Of a stretch of 64,000 nt of DNA, positions 42,226 to 50,634 are shown in pieces; within the stretch, counting starts at the first letter, position 1, and the number at the start of each line of letters is the position of its first letter. The notes under the pieces were generated by a model. The model was not told the origin of the DNA. It did not search any database and worked only from the letters and a program-made list of their open reading frames with translations. The stretch comes from Candidatus Limnocylindrales bacterium (GTDB lineage Bacteria > Moduliflexota > Moduliflexia > Moduliflexales > JAUQPW01), in contig DATMBG010000034.1 in NCBI GenBank assembly GCA_035559535.1, positions 21,215 through 85,214 of the forward strand. The letters are read 5' to 3'. The position numbers were made by a program, and so were the translations under genes.

Positions 42226-44145
42226 CTAAGCTCTGGACTGAAGCAGTTGGTTCAAGGGAGGTTTAATGTTGGCCTTTTTCTTGAGTTCTTCTATAAACTC
42301 CCGATAGGCCGTACTCTGCTTCTGTTGAAGAAGGCTCCTTCGAAGGTTTTCCTTCTCCTCCTGGAATTTCTTTTCATCGATTCCGGGCTTTTCTACGACC
42401 TTTAAAAGGACGAAACCTCCGGGTGTTTTAATGGGATCACTGACCTGATTTACCTCTAAAGAAAAGGCCGTATGAATGATCTCTTCTGATTTTTCGGCCA
42501 TATCATTCAGAAACCATCGTCGGTTGAAGGGTTCCGGTTTAACCGGGGTTAATTGATACTTTTCCAATAAAGATTCCCAGGAAGCCCCGGCTTTAAGTTC
42601 TGCCAGGAACTCGTTGGCTTTTTTCTCGGCCAACTCTGTGGCCTTATTGTCTATAATCTTCTCTTTAACCTGTTCTCTGGCTTCTTCCAGGGAGGGGATG
42701 TAGGAGTCTTTTTTCTCCACAAGCTGCAGGATATAAAATCCGGCACCCGGCACTTCTACCACCTGGCTGATTTCTCCAGGAGAAAGGGTAAAAGCAGCTT
42801 CTTGAAAAGGAATCAGGATCCCCATTTCAGGACCGACCGGTTCCATACGGGCAAACAGGTTACTGGTCTTGAGAGGTAAACCTGTGGCTTCAGCGGCCTG
42901 TTTGAGATCTTTGGTTTCCAGGGCCTTCTGGTAGACTTCATCCGCCCGCTGACGGGCCACCTCCTGGGCTTTTTCCCTTTTCAGAATGGTCTGAATCCCG
43001 GGCTTGGCTTCTTCATACGGATTCTCGCCAAGGACATCTTCTACTTTGATAATATGATAGCCAAACTCCGTCCTCACCAGGTCACTCACTTCACCCTTCT
43101 TCAAAGAAAAAGCGGCTTTCTCAAAGGGCTCGACCATTTTTCCTTTGGTAAAATATCCGAGATCTCCTCCATTCTCGGCGGCTCCGGGTTCTTCAGAATA
43201 CTGCCTGGCCATGGCAGCAAAATCCGCACCTTCTTTAATCTTTTGTAAAACCTCTTCGGCTTTTTTCTTAACTTCCTGCTCTTTCTCCGGGTCTGCCCCC
43301 GGGGGGATCTTGAAGAGAATATGACGGGCTTTTATCCGTTTTTCTTTCGGAAATTGATCCCTGTGCTGATCAAAATAATCCTGGATCTCGGACTCCTCTA
43401 CGGTCACCTGATCGGTAAAGGTTTGCGGGTCTATATACAGATAATTGACCCGGACCCGGTCCGGGGTTTTAAAATCCTCTTTATGGTCTTCATAGTACCT
43501 GGCGATTTCCTCATCGGTTACGGTTACATCCTTCTGAAAAGTACTCGGTTTGATGGCAACGTATTCTATCTTGACTTTCTCATTTTGGAGCCGATACTCC
43601 AGTTCTACTTCCTTGTCAGAAACTTTAATCCCATCCTGGATGGCAGCCTCGAGCTTCTGAATAAGTAAATCCTCTTGAATACTCTCTTCAAACTCCTGGG
43701 GGGTTATTCCCGACCTTAACAAAACAAACTTATATTGATCAGGATCGAACTTCCCATCCTTCTGAAAGACCTGGTACTTGGTAATGGTATCCAATAACTC
43801 CTCTTCAGAGATTTTCATCCCCCGCTTTTCAGCTTCGGCCAATAATAATTCCTTTTCAATCAGGCTCTCCAAAGCCATTCTCTCTAAATTTAGGTTTTTA
43901 ACAAGATCTTCTGTAAATTTATCTTTATAAAGGTTCCGGTAGAAATTATAGAGCCGATTACGGGTCATTTGCAGCTCTCGCTGATGAATCTCTTTGCCTT
44001 CCACCGTGGCAACTATATTGGACGCCCCTCCGGTACCCAAAGATCCTTTACCCCAAACCAGAAAAATAGTCAGAATAAAGGAAGCTATTACCAGCCAGAG
44101 GGTAATACTTAATTTTTTGATATTATTTCGCATGGCCGCGAGCAT
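42226..44145 (-). CDS. ppiD: PpiD/SurA-type periplasmic peptidyl-prolyl isomerase chaperone
   Basis: 639 residues. One N-terminal membrane anchor (LSITLWLVIASFILTIFLVW) is followed by a SurA_N-like chaperone region (VEGKEIHQRELQMTRNRLY, LIEKELLLAEAEKRGMKISE). A parvulin domain at about 265-365 follows (KARHILFKIPPGAD, FAAMARQYSEEPGAAENGGD, LGYFTKGKMVEPFEKAAFSL, GYHIIKV). A second, degenerate parvulin-like segment follows (GILIPFQEAAFTLSPGEIS). It assists outer-membrane and periplasmic protein folding from the inner membrane. AAGGAGG lies 11 bases upstream of the ATG. Confidence 0.92.
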   Translation of the reverse strand: MLAAMRNNIKKLSITLWLVIASFILTIFLVWGKGSLGTGGASNIVATVEGKEIHQRELQMTRNRLYNFYRNLYKDKFTEDLVKNLNLERMALESLIEKELLLAEAEKRGMKISEEELLDTITKYQVFQKDGKFDPDQYKFVLLRSGITPQEFEESIQEDLLIQKLEAAIQDGIKVSDKEVELEYRLQNEKVKIEYVAIKPSTFQKDVTVTDEEIARYYEDHKEDFKTPDRVRVNYLYIDPQTFTDQVTVEESEIQDYFDQHRDQFPKEKRIKARHILFKIPPGADPEKEQEVKKKAEEVLQKIKEGADFAAMARQYSEEPGAAENGGDLGYFTKGKMVEPFEKAAFSLKKGEVSDLVRTEFGYHIIKVEDVLGENPYEEAKPGIQTILKREKAQEVARQRADEVYQKALETKDLKQAAEATGLPLKTSNLFARMEPVGPEMGILIPFQEAAFTLSPGEISQVVEVPGAGFYILQLVEKKDSYIPSLEEAREQVKEKIIDNKATELAEKKANEFLAELKAGASWESLLEKYQLTPVKPEPFNRRWFLNDMAEKSEEIIHTAFSLEVNQVSDPIKTPGGFVLLKVVEKPGIDEKKFQEEKENLRRSLLQQKQSTAYREFIEELKKKANIKPPLNQLLQSRA

Positions 44146-44413
44146 GGTTCCAAGTTCCTCCTTACTTTCTTATCTTCATCTCTTTATAAGGATATCCCAA
44201 CGCTTAAACTCACGAAGATGAAGAATAATCCTTAAATCTTCAGGATACTCCAGTCTTATACCTGTTCCTCGTGAAGAGGTTACCTGAAGATTGGGCAACG
44301 CTATGGGGTTGCTCTTCCACTTGTAGTGAACAGTTACTATATTATAGTCTTCTTCTAAAAAATCGCAACAAAAAATGGTTTTTTTAAGTCGTCCGCATTA
44401 CTATATTAAACTT

Positions 44414-45865
44414 ATGAAACGATGGTATCTGGTTATAGGGGTGTTGACATTAAGTCTATTACTTCCCTTTACGATTCCTTATGCCGTTGAAGAAGCGGAG
44501 TATCTTCTCCAACGGCTCCGGAGTGACGACCCTGATGAAAGGGAAGAAGCTATAGAAGCCCTGGGGCAATATCAAGACCCGACTCTTATCGAGCCCCTGG
44601 CAGAAATCATGCTAAAACACAAGACTGCAGAGGTGCGGAGTGCGGCAGCTATCGTCCTTTTCAGAATGGGCAATGAAAAATCTCGAGATGCCTTCCTGAA
44701 AGCCCTCAAAGATCCGGATATCAGTGTCCGACTTATTGCCTCCGGAGCTTTATACAAATTCGGGGATCCAAAGGCTTTAGATCTCCTCGCCAAAGCTTTA
44801 AAAGATCCCAGTCAAGAGATCAGATTTTCTGCCGTAGCCATTCTCTCCGAGCTGGGAGATGCCAGGAGTATCGAGCTTTTAAAAACCGTCCTTCAAGATC
44901 CAGATCAGGATATTCGAGACTTAGCCCAGGAGACCCTGGAGATGATCACTTCCACCCTCCTTCAGGCGGTAAAAACAGATAATCCTCCCACTGTGGACGG
45001 AGTGGCAGAAGATCCGGCCTGGGCACAGGCCAGGCCTTTAGAGGTTGCAACCGAGATAAAGGCCCGAGAAGGGCCTACAGTTACTTTAAAGGCTCTTCAA
45101 AAGGATAGCAGACTCTACCTCCTGGCCATTTGGAAAGATGCCAGCCAGACCGAATCGATTCAACACAGGCCCTGGATTTATAACGGAACGACCTGGGAGC
45201 CTGGTAAAGAAGAAGAAGATCGACTGGCTATTATCTTCCCAATGACATCCATTCCTCCCTTCTCAACTTCGGACAGAGGGTGTACGGCCATGTGCCATAA
45301 GGCCAAAGCCATGCATACCAATACTCCCGCAGAACTGGCAGATCTCTGGATTTGGCGAGCCGCCCGTAGTAACCCTGTAGGACAGGCAGACGATTGGATG
45401 TTGGGACCCGGTCAGGATCCCAATTCAGATGGACGAAAACCGGATGCCATGGATGCCACCAAGATTAAAATTGATGGGGTGGAAGCTTATCGCCATGGTT
45501 ATACGCCTAATATTCAAGAACAGGAAAATAGACCCCTCTTCATGTTAAATCCCGATAAGGAACAGACGGGCCTTCCGGTCCTCCTGGCCGGTGAGGCCGT
45601 GGCCTTTAATCCAAAAAAGAAGTATAACAAGGGAGACTTCATCCCAGGTTATCTCGTTGCCCCTTTCACCGGGAGTCGTGGTGATATTCAAGCTAAAGGT
45701 GTCTATAAAGACGGTATCTGGACCGTAGAATTCTCCAGAGCTTTCAATACCGGACACCCGGACGATATCAAGTTTGAAGAGGGTAAAGAATACTTTTTTA
45801 GCTTAAAGGTATTTGACGGCAAAGAGTTTGCCACAGCTAAAGAGGTCTATAAGCTGAGATTCTAA
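44414..45865 (+). CDS. Exported HEAT-repeat protein with ethylbenzene-dehydrogenase-like heme domain
   Basis: 483 residues from the ATG at 44414 (signal WYLVIGVLTLSLLLPF); a start 13 codons upstream is open but would mask the signal. Residues about 20-180 are four or five HEAT/PBS-lyase-like repeats of 31 residues (DPDEREEAIEALGQ, EVRSAAAIVLFRMG, ISVRLIASGALYKFG, EIRFSAVAILSELG). From TDNPPTVDGVAEDPAWAQA onward it is an EB_dh-like cytochrome domain with CTAMCHK, the CX3CH heme-attachment variant of that family, and a late FSRAFNTG. It is probably a periplasmic c-type cytochrome with a protein-docking arm. Electron partners are not visible. Confidence 0.75.
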   Translation: MKRWYLVIGVLTLSLLLPFTIPYAVEEAEYLLQRLRSDDPDEREEAIEALGQYQDPTLIEPLAEIMLKHKTAEVRSAAAIVLFRMGNEKSRDAFLKALKDPDISVRLIASGALYKFGDPKALDLLAKALKDPSQEIRFSAVAILSELGDARSIELLKTVLQDPDQDIRDLAQETLEMITSTLLQAVKTDNPPTVDGVAEDPAWAQARPLEVATEIKAREGPTVTLKALQKDSRLYLLAIWKDASQTESIQHRPWIYNGTTWEPGKEEEDRLAIIFPMTSIPPFSTSDRGCTAMCHKAKAMHTNTPAELADLWIWRAARSNPVGQADDWMLGPGQDPNSDGRKPDAMDATKIKIDGVEAYRHGYTPNIQEQENRPLFMLNPDKEQTGLPVLLAGEAVAFNPKKKYNKGDFIPGYLVAPFTGSRGDIQAKGVYKDGIWTVEFSRAFNTGHPDDIKFEEGKEYFFSLKVFDGKEFATAKEVYKLRF

Positions 45866-45952
45866 ACCCCTCACCGTAAAAAGGTTGCAGAAAAAGTAGA
45901 GGCAACCCCTCCCAGATCCATCAGGATATGGCTTAGCCGGGAGGAGGAAGTA

Positions 45953-46807
45953 CTATAGGGAAACTATACAGTTGTCTATCAGTCGGGTTTTTCCCACCCT
46001 GGCAGCCAGTGCAATGAGTGCCCTGGAACTGATTTCTTTCAAATCTTCCAGTGTGGTCAGATCTGTAATAGCCACATATTCTAAAACCACCAGGGGTTCT
46101 TGGGCAATAAGTTCTCTCATCTTCGAGAGGATAACGGCGGTAGATCGCTCACCGTTTCGAATAAGTTTTTGGGCAAGGTCCAGGGATCGACTCAAAACCA
46201 GTGCGGCCTGGTGCTCTTGCTGACTCAGGTAGACATTGCGGGAACTAAGGGCCAATCCATCTGGCTCCCGAACCGTAGGGAGAACTTCGATCTGAATATC
46301 CATGTTCAGATCCTGAACCATCCGTTGGATAATTATGCTCTGTTGAGCGTCTTTTTGACCGAAGAAGGCAACATGGGGTTTTACGATATTAAAAAGTTTG
46401 GTGACCACGGTGGCAACCCCCCGGAAGTGTCCGGGACGAAATTGACCGCAAAGTTTATCCGATAAACCCGCCACCTCCACCCAGGTGGTATAACCTTTGG
46501 GGTACATATCCCTGGCAGTCGGTGCGAAAATAATGTCGGTTCCCTCAGAAGCTGCCAGAATACGATCCCGCTCAAAATCTCGAGGGTAGGTCTGATAATC
46601 TTCATGAGGCCCAAACTGGGTCGGATTGACAAACAGGCTCATAACCAGTAGATCACTTACCTTTCTGGCCGCCCGTAACAAACTCAGGTGGCCTTCGTGA
46701 AGGTATCCCATGGTGGGGACCAGGCCAATTCTTTTACCTTCTCGCCTTACCTGATCGGCAAGGGCCTGCATTTCTGGAATGCTAGAAATAACCCGGAGAT
46801 TTTGCAT
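45953..46807 (-). CDS. panC: Pantothenate synthetase
   Basis: 284 residues from the ATG at 46807. GLVPTMGYLHEGHLSLLRAA is the HIGH-like ATP motif, VSLFVNPTQFGPHEDYQTYP follows, then FFGQKDAQQSIIIQRMVQDL and the KMSKS-like loop LALSSRNVYLSQQE. It condenses pantoate and beta-alanine using ATP. The open frame extends 41 codons further, through a low-complexity repeat (reading HTPTPPYPHTPILPH), up to a GTG at 46930; PanC proper does not need this extension. The ATG has no Shine-Dalgarno. Gene order is exported unknown, acuC, dapL, panC on one strand. Confidence 0.93.
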   Translation of the reverse strand: MQNLRVISSIPEMQALADQVRREGKRIGLVPTMGYLHEGHLSLLRAARKVSDLLVMSLFVNPTQFGPHEDYQTYPRDFERDRILAASEGTDIIFAPTARDMYPKGYTTWVEVAGLSDKLCGQFRPGHFRGVATVVTKLFNIVKPHVAFFGQKDAQQSIIIQRMVQDLNMDIQIEVLPTVREPDGLALSSRNVYLSQQEHQAALVLSRSLDLAQKLIRNGERSTAVILSKMRELIAQEPLVVLEYVAITDLTTLEDLKEISSRALIALAARVGKTRLIDNCIVSL

Positions 46808-46995
46808 TGTGAAAAAGTGTGGGAGTATGGGAGTATGGGGGTATGGGGGTGTGGGAGTGTGGGAGTATGGAAGTGGGGAAGTATGGAGGTACGGAAGTAA
46901 GGGAGTATGGGGGTATAGCCGTTCCCCCACTCCCCTACTCCCCTACTCCCCTACTCCCACACCCCCACACCCTCACACTCCCATACTTCCCTACT
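46808..46995 (-). repeat. Low-complexity inverted array between dapL and panC
   Basis: Plus-strand 46818-46915 is made of GGGAGTATGG-type words. About 46922-46990 is made of the complementary CCCCTACTCCC/CCCACACCCCC words. In the mRNA direction the purine arm follows the dapL stop and the pyrimidine arm abuts the panC ATG. Same word family and geometry as 11429-11640. Confidence 0.85.
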
Positions 46996-46999
46996 TCGA

Positions 47000-48166
47000 C
47001 TACAGAACTGACTTCATCCGCTCCACCGCCTCTTTTAATCGATCCACGCCTACGGTGATGGTCATACGAATATACCCTTCTCCGTACTGACCGAAGCCAT
47101 TACCCGGTGTGGTTACGATTCCCGCATTTTTAAGAAGATGGGCGGTGAAACCGGTTGAGGTAAATCCTGTAGGAACTGAAACCCAGACATAAAAAGTCGC
47201 CTGGGGCTTATTAACTTTTAAACCCAATTGCTGTAGCCCATCGACCAGTACATCCCGTCGTTCCTGATACATTTTTCTCATTTGAGCCACACATTCCTGG
47301 CTTCCTGTCAAGGCTTCGATTCCGGCATATTGGATGGCCTGGAAGATCCCCGAATCCAGGTTAGTTTTAACCGCACCCAAACCAGCCAGGATCTCAGGAT
47401 GGCCCACAACAAAGCCAATACGCCACCCGGTCATATTAAAGGTCTTGGATAGCGAATGAAATTCCACACCAACCTCTTTTGCTCCTGGGGCTTCCATAAA
47501 ACTCGGGGGAGGATTCCCGTCATAATACATTTCGGAATAAGGGGCATCGTGACAAACCAGGATGTTATATCGTTGGGCAAAATCCACGACTTTTTTAAAA
47601 TATTCCAACGGTGCAACGGCAGATGTTGGATTATTGGGGGAATTGAGATACATCAATCTGGCCCTTTGCCGAATATCCTCGGGAATACGTTCCAGATCGG
47701 GGAGAAATCCATTTTCCTCTAAAAGAGGCATCGTATAAGGAATGCCACCTGCCAGGACGGTTCCTGCCTGATAAACCGGATAACCCGGGTCTGGAACCAG
47801 CACGATATCCCCCGGATTAACAAAAGCCAGCGGAATATGCCCGATTCCTTCTTTGGAGCCGATCAGGGAAAGAACCTCTTTTTCTGGATCCAGATGGACT
47901 CTAAAACGGTTTTGATACCACTGGGCTACAGCCTGACGAAACTCCAGAAGTCCTTCGTAGGAGGGGTACTGATGGTTAGCCGGATTTTCTGCTGCCCGGT
48001 TCAAAGCCCGTATAATATGGGGGGGCGTGGGTTGGTCCGGATCTCCAATTCCCAGGTTGATGATATCGACCCCTCGGGCTCTGGCCTCTGCCTTCATTTT
48101 ATCAATTTCTGCAAACAAATAGGGCGGTAACTTTGTAAGCCGTTCCGCACGCTGAATTTTTAGCAT
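47000..48166 (-). CDS. dapL: LL-diaminopimelate aminotransferase
   Basis: 388 residues from the ATG at 48166 (MLKIQRAERLTKLPPYLF). Fold-type I PLP enzyme: IINLGIGDPDQPTP near the start, YLNSPNNPTSAVAPLEYF, CHDAPYSEMYYDG, and the PLP lysine in FHSLSKTFNMTGWRIGF. VNPGDIVLVPDPGYPVYQAG and SKEGIGHIPLAF are characteristic of DapL as opposed to aspartate aminotransferase. It makes LL-diaminopimelate directly from tetrahydrodipicolinate, bypassing the acylated route for lysine and peptidoglycan. The start follows an inverted repeat and has only a weak purine stretch before it. Confidence 0.88.
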   Translation of the reverse strand: MLKIQRAERLTKLPPYLFAEIDKMKAEARARGVDIINLGIGDPDQPTPPHIIRALNRAAENPANHQYPSYEGLLEFRQAVAQWYQNRFRVHLDPEKEVLSLIGSKEGIGHIPLAFVNPGDIVLVPDPGYPVYQAGTVLAGGIPYTMPLLEENGFLPDLERIPEDIRQRARLMYLNSPNNPTSAVAPLEYFKKVVDFAQRYNILVCHDAPYSEMYYDGNPPPSFMEAPGAKEVGVEFHSLSKTFNMTGWRIGFVVGHPEILAGLGAVKTNLDSGIFQAIQYAGIEALTGSQECVAQMRKMYQERRDVLVDGLQQLGLKVNKPQATFYVWVSVPTGFTSTGFTAHLLKNAGIVTTPGNGFGQYGEGYIRMTITVGVDRLKEAVERMKSVL

Positions 48167-48183
48167 GGAAGGTCTCTGCCAAG

Positions 48184-48253
48184 AGGCAAGGAACAAAAAA
48201 CAAGAAGCAAGATCCTCCCGCTCGCGCTTTTTGCTCCCTGCTTCTTGCTTCTT
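48184..48253 (-). repeat. Inverted repeat filling the acuC-dapL gap
   Basis: Plus-strand AACAAGAAGCAAGATC (about 48200) complements GATC-less CTTCTTGCTTCTT (48241-48253), and GCAAGGAACAAAAAAC complements the central GCTTTTTGCTCCCTGC. In mRNA sense the AGAAGCAAGAAGCAGGGAGC arm comes first, directly after the acuC stop, and the CTTGCTTCTTG arm precedes the dapL ATG by about 18 bases. Confidence 0.8.
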
Positions 48254-49393
48254 CTATCCTGCTCCAATAATAGGAAAAACTTCCTTCTTGATATATTTCA
48301 CAGACTTCTCCAACTCCTTCAAGATCTTATCCCGGTCTTGGGTTTTTAGTTTATACACAGGATCTCTAAGCTGGGTCCCTTGCAACCCCAACCGACCGGC
48401 TTCCGATAAGTAATCGGCCGGAAGCTCATCGGGAAGATCCGCCTCTCGATGATTCATGATCGCCCAGGCCAGGGTCCAGGCCCGGGCTACGTTATGGAGA
48501 TCATAACCCCCTCCTCCTAAAGCTATCCAGGGAAGACCGAATTTCCTCATCTCGGTAACCATCTGACAAAATCCATGGGTCGTTACATTGGCATGGGCCA
48601 GAGGATCCGTGCGGAAGGAGTCGACCCCTAACTGGGTGATGAGAATATCCGGTTGAAACACCTTAATTAAGGGAGGCACTATTTCTAAAAAGCCATATAC
48701 TACCACCTCATCGTCGGCTCCTGGAAAATAAGGAAGATTTACAGAATAACCCCTCCCCCGGTCTTTACCAATTTCATACTCAAACCCCGTTCCGGGAAAT
48801 AAAAAATACCCACTTTCATGGAGAGAAATGGTTAAAACCTGATCGGTATCGTAAAAAGCATTCTGGACTCCATCCCCATGATGAACATCCACATCAATAT
48901 AAGCAACCCGTTTACCCTGTTGCAAGAGGTAACAGATGGCAATCACCACATCATTAAAATAGCAAAACCCCGAAGCTCGGGACTTGGCTGCATGGTGAAG
49001 CCCCCCGGAGATATTAAAGGCAATATCGACTTCCCCTTGCCGGACTAACCGAGCTGCCTGTAGGGTGGCCCCGGTAACCAGAAGGGACCAGTCGTAAACC
49101 CCGGAAAATACGGGATTGTCCCCCGGACCCAATCCAAAATCAAGTCCCCATTCATAGGTCAAAAATCCAGAGTTTGCCTCTTCCACTACCTGGATATAGT
49201 GGGGATGATGGAACAAAGCAACTTCGTCCCGATCGGCCTTTTGGGCCGGGATTAAAGAACTGTTCGGAAGGTCTAGCAATCCATAGCTACGGATGAGATC
49301 GTAGGTTAACTTTAACCGGATCGGTTTTAGGGGATGCTCAGGACCATAGCTATAACTTGCAAATTCATCTGAGTAAATAAAAGCGGTTTTCAT
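48254..49393 (-). CDS. Histone deacetylase-family protein (AcuC-like)
   Basis: 379 residues. FNISGGLHHAAKSRASGFCY contains the His-His pair and charge-relay region, VAYIDVDVHHGDGVQNAFY the zinc-binding Asp/His, TQLGVDSFRTDPLAH the second zinc Asp, and ALGGGGYDLHNVARAWTL the closing motif. The arginase-fold zinc catalysis therefore looks intact. AcuC-type enzymes deacetylate acetyl-CoA synthetase or related lysine-acetylated proteins; acetylpolyamine amidohydrolases are close relatives. No acs or acuA gene is in the window. The ATG lies 4 bases after the stop of the preceding exported protein, so they are co-transcribed. Confidence 0.9.
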   Translation of the reverse strand: MKTAFIYSDEFASYSYGPEHPLKPIRLKLTYDLIRSYGLLDLPNSSLIPAQKADRDEVALFHHPHYIQVVEEANSGFLTYEWGLDFGLGPGDNPVFSGVYDWSLLVTGATLQAARLVRQGEVDIAFNISGGLHHAAKSRASGFCYFNDVVIAICYLLQQGKRVAYIDVDVHHGDGVQNAFYDTDQVLTISLHESGYFLFPGTGFEYEIGKDRGRGYSVNLPYFPGADDEVVVYGFLEIVPPLIKVFQPDILITQLGVDSFRTDPLAHANVTTHGFCQMVTEMRKFGLPWIALGGGGYDLHNVARAWTLAWAIMNHREADLPDELPADYLSEAGRLGLQGTQLRDPVYKLKTQDRDKILKELEKSVKYIKKEVFPIIGAG

Positions 49394-49397
49394 ATAC

Positions 49398-50456
49398 CTA
49401 GTCCTCTTCGAAATATTTTTTTAGATTTCCAATTTTAAACTCCATCCGAACACTTCCTTCCTGCTTCTGTACCTCATTGGACCAACTTAATCCTTCGAGA
49501 AATAAACGCCCCTTTAAAAATGCCCCCAGGAGCTGAATCTCTTTCTCTAAAAAACCTAAACGGCCGGGATCTTCTGGAAAGACATCCAAAACCCCCGTCA
49601 GGGAATTTTCATCAACCAGATCAAAGGATAAGGCAGCTTTATGAACCTGACCCCAGGAGAGTATCGTTCCAAATTCGGCCAGATTTTTATCATTCTGGAT
49701 GAGTTTAGTTAATCGTCCTTGATTATTATCCGCCAGAAGAAGTCCATCGTTTTTCCCCTTTATAAAAGGTTCATAAAAGGGATAAGAATGGGATATTTCC
49801 TTTGAGCGCAGGAGTTTCTTAACAGTATCTGCCGTCGAACCCAGCAGAAGCTTACCATCCCCAAAGGAGTAAGCAGTAATTCCCCTTTCAACTCCCTCTT
49901 TTTTGGCCAGGGAAACAATGGGATACCCTTGAAACACCTCGCGATTAAAACTCTTATCTACTTTAGAGGATTCTTTCGGATTGCCCTGATCCTTCAGGAT
50001 CATTTGTTCTATTAAAGGACCCAGGACCTTGTTTTCTAAGTCGGGAATCGTCTTGGCTTTCATCCTCACCGGATTCCCTTTGAGGGAAAAGGTAAAATCA
50101 AAGTTCTCCCGAACATATCCCGTTACGATTCCATACTCCAGTTTATCGGCTCCTTGACCGGCATCAGAAGGAAAGGCCACGATCAAAGATTCCCCTGAAA
50201 TAAGGGAGAGGATGTTCTGACCGGTCTGCCTGGATATCCTTCCATCGCTAAGCTTTTCCAGGGCTCTTCCGGTCAATGCTCCAACTCCGGGATCATTTTT
50301 ATTGGCTTTAAAGAGAAAGGTAATAACCGAACCCTCCGGAATATAATCCGAAGTACGATCTGTTTTGGCAAGGGACAGATCCAGTCGGTAGAGTAAAACG
50401 AGGACTCCCATTAAAACCCAGAAAATTAATCTTATATTATTTTCCTTAGAGTTCAT
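49398..50456 (-). CDS. Exported or membrane-anchored protein, unknown
   Basis: 352 residues from the ATG at 50456 (MNSKENNIRLIFWVLMG); an alternative start lies 8 codons upstream. A single N-terminal hydrophobic segment (LIFWVLMGVLVLLYRL) acts as signal or anchor. The rest is soluble: PEGSVITFLFKANKNDPG near the start, SLISGESLIVAFPS and ITAYSFGDGKLLLGSTADTV resemble the DUF3352-type periplasmic proteins in pattern only. No catalytic motif is seen. It leads an operon with acuC, dapL and panC and is divergent from the gamma-glutamyltransferase gene. Confidence 0.6.
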   Translation of the reverse strand: MNSKENNIRLIFWVLMGVLVLLYRLDLSLAKTDRTSDYIPEGSVITFLFKANKNDPGVGALTGRALEKLSDGRISRQTGQNILSLISGESLIVAFPSDAGQGADKLEYGIVTGYVRENFDFTFSLKGNPVRMKAKTIPDLENKVLGPLIEQMILKDQGNPKESSKVDKSFNREVFQGYPIVSLAKKEGVERGITAYSFGDGKLLLGSTADTVKKLLRSKEISHSYPFYEPFIKGKNDGLLLADNNQGRLTKLIQNDKNLAEFGTILSWGQVHKAALSFDLVDENSLTGVLDVFPEDPGRLGFLEKEIQLLGAFLKGRLFLEGLSWSNEVQKQEGSVRMEFKIGNLKKYFEED

Positions 50457-50634
50457 GAAATTATTATAGCTAATTCTCAATGTGGGGTCAAGGAAAGAAG
50501 AAGGTGAATATTCTCTTGCCTGAAATCTCTAAGGTGGTTATAGTTAATTTTAAGTCAGGAATCGATAGGAACGGCTCAATCCGGGTTTGTTTATCAAGAA
50601 TAACTTCAGTCTTTATCCATAAGGAGGAGTGAAC

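Noticed and set aside
46808-46930. N-terminal 41-codon extension of PanC starting at GTG 46930
   Set aside because: It is encoded by the low-complexity repeat, and the canonical PanC start is the ATG at 46807. Whether it is ever translated is left to the findings.
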